A stretch of DNA of 10,735 bases, taken from contig CAJGDF010000034.1 of NCBI GenBank assembly GCA_904502105.1, positions 1 to 10,735 of the forward strand, written 5' to 3'. The notes beneath the pieces are model-generated. The model worked only from the letters and a program-made list of their open reading frames with translations. It had not been told where the DNA came from and did no database searches. The stretch's first letter is position 1. Each line of letters opens with the position of its first letter. Shown here one piece after another: positions 5,477-10,735 of the stretch. The position numbers were made by a program, and so were the translations under genes. Origin of the DNA: an uncultured Clostridia bacterium (GTDB taxonomy: Bacteria; Bacillota; Clostridia; Oscillospirales; UBA644).

Positions 5477-7882
5477 ATGTCTGAAAATACTGTTTCCGTG
5501 CGAAATATCGTTGAGTTTATCCTGCGTCACGGCGATATAAACAGTGCGGCGGTGTCGTCGTCCGACATGGCTCTCGGCACACGTATACACCGAAAACTGC
5601 AGAAGCAGGAGCAGGAAATATCGGATTACACGCCCGAAGTCCGTCTTTTTCATGTTTTTAACATCGACGGCATTTCCGTAAAGGTGCAGGGAATTGCCGA
5701 CGGCATCATCAGGCATGACGGCGGTTACAATGTTGACGAAATAAAATCGACCTCATATCCGCTTGAGCTTATAAATGATGATTTTTCGTATTTACATCAG
5801 GCGCAAGCCGATTTTTATGCGTATTTTATATGTAAAAACGAGGGTGTTGAACATATTTCCACCAGGCTTACGTACTGCAGCATAGATACGGAGCAGATAT
5901 TGCGGGTTGAACATGAAAGAACCGCCGCAGAGCTTGAAGAATTTGTTTTCTCTGTAGTTAAAAAATACGCAAAATGGATAGAATTTAAACACCGTCACGA
6001 TATAAAAAGAGATAATTCGATCGACAAAATGCCGTTTCCGTTCGACAAATTCCGTCAGGGACAGCGTGAAGCGGCAGGACATATTTATAAGACAGTAAAA
6101 GACCAAACGACGCTTTTTGTTCAGGCGCCGACAGGAATAGGCAAGACCGTCTCCGCACTTTTCCCGACAGTAAAGGCGATGGGGGAGGGGCATTGCGAAA
6201 AGCTTTTTTATTTAACGGCAAAAACAACTACCGCAAAGGCTGCGGAAAACGCGCTGATGTTAATGCAGAAAAAAGGGCTTTACATGAAAAGCGTGTCAAT
6301 AACGTCGAAAGAACGTATCTGCGAATACGGGAAGCAATGCACGCCCGAAAAATGCCCGTTTGCCAAGGGTCATTTCGACAGGATAAACGATGCGGTTTTT
6401 GATCTCATTTCAAACGAGCAGATAATCGCAAAGGAAACTGTGCTTGAATATTCGGCAAAGCATAACGTCTGCCCGTTTGAGCTTACGCTCGACGCATCCG
6501 ACTGGTGTGATGCGATAATAGGCGATTTTAACTATGCATTCGATCCGCGCGCAAGTCTGAAGCGGTACTTTGAGCAAGGCGGTAAATATGCCGTTCTGTG
6601 CGACGAGGCGCATAATCTTGTTGAACGCGGACGTGAGATGTTTTCGGCGGAATTGAGCAAAAGAGAGATACTTGACGCTCAAAAAGAGCTGAAAAATGCA
6701 CGTTTCAGCGAGAAAAAGGAGCTTTTACGCCGACTGAAAAGGCTCAACAGTATTCTTTTGGACTTTCAGAAAAAGCTCAAAGAAAACGAAACCGAAAATC
6801 TTGTTATTTTGAAGCCGACAGAATTATACGATGCTGCTTTTACATTCTGTGATAAATTTTCCGCTTACCTTGCCGAAAAAAAGGACGGGAACAGGGAGAG
6901 CTTATTTAAAGATGAGGATGTTAAAACAGAAGAAAACACTGCATTGACGCTTTATTTCAACTGCCTTGCATTTCTCTCGGTATTTGAAAATGCGGAGGAT
7001 GAGTACGTTTATTTTGCATCAAACGAAGGCTCGGACACCCGTGTAAAGCTGTTTTGCGTTGATCCGTCAAGGCTTATATCGGAGGTTTGCGACAAGTGCG
7101 GCTCGGTCGTTTTCTTCTCGGCAACGCTTCTGCCGAAGGATTATTATATGAAGATGCTGGGCGGCAAAAATATCGGAGAAGACGAGCCGAAATTTATCCG
7201 TCTGCCGTCGCCGTTTCCGAGAGAAAACCTGATGATCTCAATATTTTCCGCGATCTCGACAAGATATGCCGACAGAGAAAAAAGCCTCGATAAGGCCGTT
7301 GAAACGATCGGAGCATCAACACGTAAAACGGGAAATTACATCGCATTTTTCCCGTCGTTTGCATACATGAAAAGCGCTTTGGAGAGGTTCAACGAAAAAT
7401 TTCCCGATATACGTACACTTGAACAAAAGCGAGAAATGACAGAGGACGAGAGGGCGGAATTTTTAGATAAATTTATCGAAGACCCAACTGAAACGATGGT
7501 CGCATTCGCTGTTATGGGCGGTGTATTTTCAGAGGGTGTGGATCTTGTCGGAACACGGCTTTCGGGCGTTGTTCTTATCGGCACGGGGCTTCCGCAGGTA
7601 TGCTTTGAAAGGAACGTCATCCGTGATCATTTTGATAAAATAAACGATCAGGGCTTTCTTTACGCTTACGAATACCCCGGATTTAACCGTGTTTTACAGG
7701 CGGCGGGCAGGGTAATAAGGAGCGAGACGGACGTTGGAACAGTTATCCTTGCCGACGACAGATGGAAACGTGAAGAATACCGCAGGCTCTTTCCGCCCGA
7801 ATGGTTCGGGGAAGGGTTTGAGTACGTTTACGATGTTAAAGCAATGGAGAAAAAAATAGAAGATTTTTGGATAGACAGATAA
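5477..7882 (+). CDS. PD-(D/E)XK nuclease fused to an iron-sulfur XPD/DinG-type DNA helicase
   Basis: This 801-residue protein joins two enzymes. Residues about 30-175 form a RecB/Cas4-type nuclease with His38 (GTRIHRK), Asp75 (GIADGII), Glu88-x-Lys90 (DEIK) and a QADFY motif (110-114). Residues about 190-795 are a superfamily 2 helicase: Walker A APTGIGKT (217-224), an iron-sulfur cluster set Cys282, Cys288, Cys293 and Cys332, DEAH box (376-379), SAT (548-550), GGVFSEGVDL (681-690) and motif VI QAAGRVIR (741-748). XPD/DinG helicases move 5'-3' on single-stranded DNA and act in repair or on R-loops. The nuclease domain lacks the Cys set of Cas4. AAAGGA (5463-5468) stands 8 nt before the ATG. 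The plus-strand promoter is unclear; TTGTTG (5367-5372) with CATAAT (5389-5394) is a weak candidate. All catalytic motifs look intact. The partner DNA structure is unknown. Confidence 0.88.
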   Translation: MSENTVSVRNIVEFILRHGDINSAAVSSSDMALGTRIHRKLQKQEQEISDYTPEVRLFHVFNIDGISVKVQGIADGIIRHDGGYNVDEIKSTSYPLELINDDFSYLHQAQADFYAYFICKNEGVEHISTRLTYCSIDTEQILRVEHERTAAELEEFVFSVVKKYAKWIEFKHRHDIKRDNSIDKMPFPFDKFRQGQREAAGHIYKTVKDQTTLFVQAPTGIGKTVSALFPTVKAMGEGHCEKLFYLTAKTTTAKAAENALMLMQKKGLYMKSVSITSKERICEYGKQCTPEKCPFAKGHFDRINDAVFDLISNEQIIAKETVLEYSAKHNVCPFELTLDASDWCDAIIGDFNYAFDPRASLKRYFEQGGKYAVLCDEAHNLVERGREMFSAELSKREILDAQKELKNARFSEKKELLRRLKRLNSILLDFQKKLKENETENLVILKPTELYDAAFTFCDKFSAYLAEKKDGNRESLFKDEDVKTEENTALTLYFNCLAFLSVFENAEDEYVYFASNEGSDTRVKLFCVDPSRLISEVCDKCGSVVFFSATLLPKDYYMKMLGGKNIGEDEPKFIRLPSPFPRENLMISIFSAISTRYADREKSLDKAVETIGASTRKTGNYIAFFPSFAYMKSALERFNEKFPDIRTLEQKREMTEDERAEFLDKFIEDPTETMVAFAVMGGVFSEGVDLVGTRLSGVVLIGTGLPQVCFERNVIRDHFDKINDQGFLYAYEYPGFNRVLQAAGRVIRSETDVGTVILADDRWKREEYRRLFPPEWFGEGFEYVYDVKAMEKKIEDFWIDR

Positions 7883-7911
7883 GTGGTAAGCTTTAAAAAC
7901 TTACCACTTAT
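7879..7911. repeat. Hairpin repeat at the helicase/chitinase junction
   Basis: A 12-bp perfect inverted repeat (7879-7890 with 7900-7911, core TAAGTGGTAAG / CTTACCACTTA, 9-nt loop) includes the helicase stop codon. It lies between convergent genes and may end transcription, but no good T run follows on either strand. The right arm, TTACCACTTAT, is identical to positions 43-53 in the terminator at the start of the window, and the following bases are similar too. This suggests a dispersed hairpin family. Confidence 0.65.
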
Positions 7912-7927
7912 AATTTATCGTTTATTG

Positions 7928-8968
7928 TTAATCGTCTGCCAAGCCGTCGCCGATGGTGTTGATAAGCTTTCTTGTTTCGTCGCAGCTGTGTTCCCAATAC
8001 ATTATGCCGAGAATGCCTTTTTTCTTGATATATTCGCATTTTTCGGCAATGCTCTGTTCATCTTCATAAGTGATGAAATCGGTGCCGTTGAAGAGCCAGG
8101 GAGATTTTGCGGTGTCGTCCCAATAACGGGTCCAGCCGTTTTTGTTGATATAATTATCGTGAAGATCCGTAAAGCCGGGGCCGTAGAGGTTAAGGACCTC
8201 CGCACGCTGATGAAGGCCGTTATCTTTATTTTCAACGCCGTTGAAACGTCTTGAATAGAACGCAGCGCCGTAAACCATTTTATCGTAAGGCAAGCCTTTT
8301 TCGTGGAAATATTCAACGGTAGAAGCGCCGCCCCATGCAAAGCGGGGATCGTCGGACTGAGGATCGTAAACGTTGGTATGATGACCTGTGTAGCCGTCGA
8401 ATTTAGCGAGGTCGTAAGTCATAAGAGATACAAAGTCGAGGATCTCGTTGATAACGGGGAGGTGGCAGGACTGATCGGGGAAATATTTACCTGCGCCTGC
8501 GGCGATAGTAAGGATACATCTGCCGCCGTCAAAAGCCTTGCAGTTATCGAGTTCTTCACGGAGATATGCGAGCATACGGGTGAAGTTTTCTCTGTCTTCG
8601 GGGGTTGCTGTGATGCCTGCTTCGTCGATTGCGGGGTATTCCCAGTCGATATCGATGCCGTCGAGAGCAAATTCGCGCTGGATTTCAGCCGCGGACTGAG
8701 CAAAGAGGCGGCAGCCTTCGTCTGTTGAAGCAGCTTCGGAAAAACCGCCTGCACCCCAACCGCCGACAGAAAGAACGATCTTTATATCGGGCTTGATCTT
8801 TCTGATATTTTCGAGTGCGGCAAAGTGATGCTTGTTATGTTCAACAGTAATGCGTCCGTCCTTAACAAGGCCGAAAGCAATATTTATATGAGTGAGGATC
8901 TTAAGGTCGTCTTCTGTTACGTGGGCAAGATACGGCGCGTAAACATATGCGGCTCTGATATATTTCAT
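7928..8968 (-). CDS. GH18 family chitinase-like glycoside hydrolase, no signal peptide
   Basis: The 346-residue protein is a near-minimal GH18 TIM barrel. The signature DGIDIDWEYP gives Asp103, Asp106, Asp108 and catalytic acid Glu110. SVGGWG (67-72) on strand 3, MTYD (183-186) on strand 6 and the C-terminal GIMYWE with Trp325 are all present. GH18 enzymes cleave beta-1,4 bonds next to N-acetylglucosamine by substrate-assisted catalysis; chitin oligosaccharides or peptidoglycan/N-glycan fragments are possible substrates. The ATG at 8968 has AAAGGAG (8976-8982) 7 nt upstream. An in-frame extension to 9097 was rejected because it crosses the promoter region and has no RBS. The N-terminus MKYIRAAYVYAPYL begins directly at barrel strand 1, so the enzyme is probably cytoplasmic. 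It is divergent from the GH42-like lipoprotein gene. Confidence 0.9.
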   Translation of the reverse strand: MKYIRAAYVYAPYLAHVTEDDLKILTHINIAFGLVKDGRITVEHNKHHFAALENIRKIKPDIKIVLSVGGWGAGGFSEAASTDEGCRLFAQSAAEIQREFALDGIDIDWEYPAIDEAGITATPEDRENFTRMLAYLREELDNCKAFDGGRCILTIAAGAGKYFPDQSCHLPVINEILDFVSLMTYDLAKFDGYTGHHTNVYDPQSDDPRFAWGGASTVEYFHEKGLPYDKMVYGAAFYSRRFNGVENKDNGLHQRAEVLNLYGPGFTDLHDNYINKNGWTRYWDDTAKSPWLFNGTDFITYEDEQSIAEKCEYIKKKGILGIMYWEHSCDETRKLINTIGDGLADD

Positions 8969-8997
8969 AAAAAATCTCCTTTTGGGGTTTTCTTTTA

Positions 8998-9026
8998 AGT
9001 TTAACATAAAACCGCGAAAAAAGCAA
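8998..9026 (-). promoter_or_regulatory. Candidate promoter of the GH18 gene
   Basis: On the minus strand TTGCTT (9021-9026), 17 bases and TAAACT (8998-9003), with a TG just before the -10, form a moderate extended -10 promoter. The leader would be about 23 nt. Confidence 0.5.
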
Positions 9027-9055
9027 TAGAAAAAGCAAATTTTTTTATTTCTGTA

Positions 9056-9084
9056 TTGAAAGTTTTTGATTATTATGGTATAAT
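9056..9084 (+). promoter_or_regulatory. Promoter of the GH42-like lipoprotein gene
   Basis: TTGAAA (9056-9061), a 17-base spacer and a perfect TATAAT (9079-9084), with an extended TG at 9076-9077, give a strong match. Initiation near 9091 leaves a leader of about 38 nt. Confidence 0.8.
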
Positions 9085-9128
9085 AACATAACAGCACACA
9101 ATTTCACGTTAAATTAAGGAGAATTATT

Positions 9129-10735
9129 TTGAAACATAGATTTTCCGCGCTGCTTCTTGCGCTGATGATGTCGTTGAGCGTAACGTGTACGGCAGCATGC
9201 AATTACAAGGAACCGCCTGTTACCGCAGAAGGCATAGAGCAGTACAAGCCCGAAAATACAACTCCGCCCGAGCCGGCAGTTGTTGAAAGCACGGTTGGAA
9301 TGACTCTTTTCAGCTGGCAGGTACCGTCTGCGGAATATGCCGAAAAATACTGTGAGCAGATACAGAAATGCGGTTTTGACTGCATAGAATTCGTTATTCT
9401 ATGGAGCGATATCGAGCCCGAGCAGGGTAAGTTTTCATTCAGGCAAACAGAAGAGGTTCTTGATGTTTTTACAAAAAACGGCTTGAAGGTAAGTCTGAGC
9501 CTTCTTTTCTGGGCTGAACGTCTCGAATGGAAAGATGTTCTTGATTATCAGATGACGGCTGACGGTGAGATCTTCCGTTACGACGACACACGCGGCTCTT
9601 TCCTTGCGTTGAACAGCGAAAAGAATCTTGCCGTGATGGCAAACACTCTCGGTTATTTTGCCGCTCATTTTTCGGACAGATACAAGGACAGTATTGCGAG
9701 CTGGTCGATCAGGACCGACTGCTTTGCAAAAATGGAGTATTCCTCAGTTACAGACCTCGACTTTTCGCCCTCAGCAATGGAAGCTTTCATAGATTTTCTT
9801 GAGGCAAAATACATCACTCCCGACCTGTTCAACAAATACTTCAAAACAAATGTTGAATCGTTTGAAAGCCTTGCGGTTATGGGAAAAACCGAGCTTCGAA
9901 ATCTTTGCGAATACGACTGGAAGCTCTTTAAACAGCAGACTTTGACAGACGTTACAAACCTCTACACCGAGATATTCCGCATCGCAGATCCGTCAATTCC
10001 CGTTGCTCTTCAGATCAGCAGCTTCTGGGATACATCCGCCGCATTTTACAGAGGATTTTTCGATCCGTACGTTGTTTCACGTGAAACATCCGTTGATATA
10101 ATTCAGATAACCGACTCTCCTTCGTGGCCGCACGATTTCTCCGTTGACCTTTTAACATCACTTTCCGACAAGAAGATCTCTATGGAAACAGACGGATCAT
10201 GGCAAGGCGAAAAGACGTTTACAGATTACCTTGTTCAGGTTGAGCTTTCGGCAAAATCAGGCGTTACGGTAATTCAGACCGTAAACTGGGAGCTTGAGGA
10301 TATTGAAAAATACGGTGCTACGTATCTTGCAAAATTCAAAGATCTCTATAAAAATGCCGAGCAGCGTAAGGATTACGACGAAACAGACGTAATTTTAGTT
10401 AATACTCTCGACTTTTTGCTTAAGGAGCCTCCGCAGGATCTGCACGATCTGTATTATTATGCTTACAAAAATATGACAGGCTCATCAAACCGCAAAGTAA
10501 GATTTATAACCGACACGCAGATCATAGAGGACCCGTCAATTCTTGACAATATCAAGAAAATTCACTTGGGTGAACTTGACGACGTTATGCATATGAGAGA
10601 CGAGGTCGGAAAACAGTTGGCAGAACGTAAGATCATACTTGTTGACGACCATAACGAGCAGCCGAACTTTATTAACGAATTCGGTGAGCCGTTAAAAGAA
10701 GAGATCCAGGTTGAACTTCGCAGAAAGCTGAAAAA
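9129..10735 (+). CDS. Exported GH42-like TIM-barrel protein, probable lipoprotein (3' end outside window)
   Basis: The frame opens at TTG (9129-9131), 7 nt after AAGGAG (9116-9121), and runs 535 codons to the window edge without a stop. Residues 1-24 form a signal peptide (KHR, then LLLALMMSLSV). Cys24 in TAAC is a possible but non-canonical lipobox, followed by a Pro/Glu-rich linker to about 55. From about 58 a clan-A barrel resembling GH42 beta-galactosidases begins: CGFDCIEFVILWSDIEPEQGKF (81-102), NGLKVSLSLLFWAE (117-130) and SAMEAFIDFLEAKY (215-228). Where GH42 has W.(I/V).NE with its acid/base Glu, this protein has WSIRTD (192-197). A Glu in SMETDGSWQ (Glu353) fits the nucleophile position. 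Residues after about 415 may be the second GH42 domain. It could be a weak, altered or non-catalytic sugar-binding relative. The gene is divergent from GH18. Confidence 0.75.
   Translation, partial: MKHRFSALLLALMMSLSVTCTAACNYKEPPVTAEGIEQYKPENTTPPEPAVVESTVGMTLFSWQVPSAEYAEKYCEQIQKCGFDCIEFVILWSDIEPEQGKFSFRQTEEVLDVFTKNGLKVSLSLLFWAERLEWKDVLDYQMTADGEIFRYDDTRGSFLALNSEKNLAVMANTLGYFAAHFSDRYKDSIASWSIRTDCFAKMEYSSVTDLDFSPSAMEAFIDFLEAKYITPDLFNKYFKTNVESFESLAVMGKTELRNLCEYDWKLFKQQTLTDVTNLYTEIFRIADPSIPVALQISSFWDTSAAFYRGFFDPYVVSRETSVDIIQITDSPSWPHDFSVDLLTSLSDKKISMETDGSWQGEKTFTDYLVQVELSAKSGVTVIQTVNWELEDIEKYGATYLAKFKDLYKNAEQRKDYDETDVILVNTLDFLLKEPPQDLHDLYYYAYKNMTGSSNRKVRFITDTQIIEDPSILDNIKKIHLGELDDVMHMRDEVGKQLAERKIILVDDHNEQPNFINEFGEPLKEEIQVELRRKLK

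Noticed and set aside
5477..6000. Link to CRISPR through the Cas4-like nuclease domain
   Set aside because: No repeats or cas genes are in the window, and the domain lacks the Cas4 cysteine cluster. It is a general RecB-type nuclease domain.
8303..8728. 141-codon plus-strand frame
   Set aside because: It is a shadow of the GH18 gene, with no RBS or domain.
8969..9097. N-terminal extension of the GH18 protein
   Set aside because: It would overlap the likely GH18 promoter and the divergent promoter, and has no RBS. The ATG at 8968 has an ideal one.
9203..9668. Two minus-strand frames of 60 and 77 codons
   Set aside because: Both are antisense to the long open plus-strand frame that starts at 9129, which has a promoter, an RBS and a signal peptide.

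Overview
This looks like a chromosomal segment of a Gram-positive, Clostridia-type bacterium, plausibly an Oscillospiraceae/Ruminococcaceae-like gut anaerobe. The case rests on strong AGGAGG-type ribosome binding sites, two TTG starts, sigma-A-type promoters with 17-bp spacers, a LytTR/DUF3021 gene pair, and a long (390-residue) PRPP synthetase. The taxonomy is inference. I see no rRNA, tRNA, CRISPR array, transposase or phage gene.

Layout. (1) 57-2382, minus strand: a glycan unit made of a GH16 beta-glucanase-like enzyme without a signal peptide, followed by an extracellular solute-binding lipoprotein. A consensus promoter stands at 2354-2382 and a long hairpin terminator at 1-51. (2) 2475-4403, plus strand: a nucleotide-metabolism pair, prs-like PRPP synthetase and yfbR-like HD-domain 5'-deoxynucleotidase, which abut with no gap. 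They have their own promoter and end at a strong, probably bidirectional terminator. (3) 4469-5408, minus strand: a standalone LytTR DNA-binding regulator and a DUF3021 four-helix membrane protein. The promoter is near-consensus, and just upstream of its -35 lies a perfect 10-bp direct repeat with a 21-bp period, the layout expected of a LytTR autoregulatory site. (4) 5477-7882, plus strand: a fusion of a RecB/Cas4-type PD-(D/E)XK nuclease with an iron-sulfur XPD/DinG-type helicase, transcribed divergently from the regulator. (5) 7928-8968, minus strand: a GH18 chitinase-like enzyme without a signal peptide. (6) 9129-10735, plus strand: an exported, probably lipid-anchored protein with a GH42-like barrel. 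It starts at TTG, stays open to the window edge, and seems to have lost the usual acid/base Glu.

How the genes fit together. The solute-binding protein and the GH42-like protein act outside the membrane, while GH16 and GH18 lack export signals. This fits capture and import of oligosaccharides with further cleavage inside the cell, although no permease gene is present here. The LytTR/DUF3021 pair resembles LytTR regulatory systems in which a membrane protein restrains a DNA-binding activator. Its repeat sits in the only spacer between it and the nuclease-helicase, so joint control of a DNA-processing enzyme is possible but unproven.

Most worth checking: the LytTR direct repeat, the GH42-like protein with a changed acid/base position, a hairpin repeat found at both 1-53 and 7879-7911, and an orphan ribosome binding site with a 26-codon frame at 4424-4515. 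None of these amounts to a demonstrated new system.
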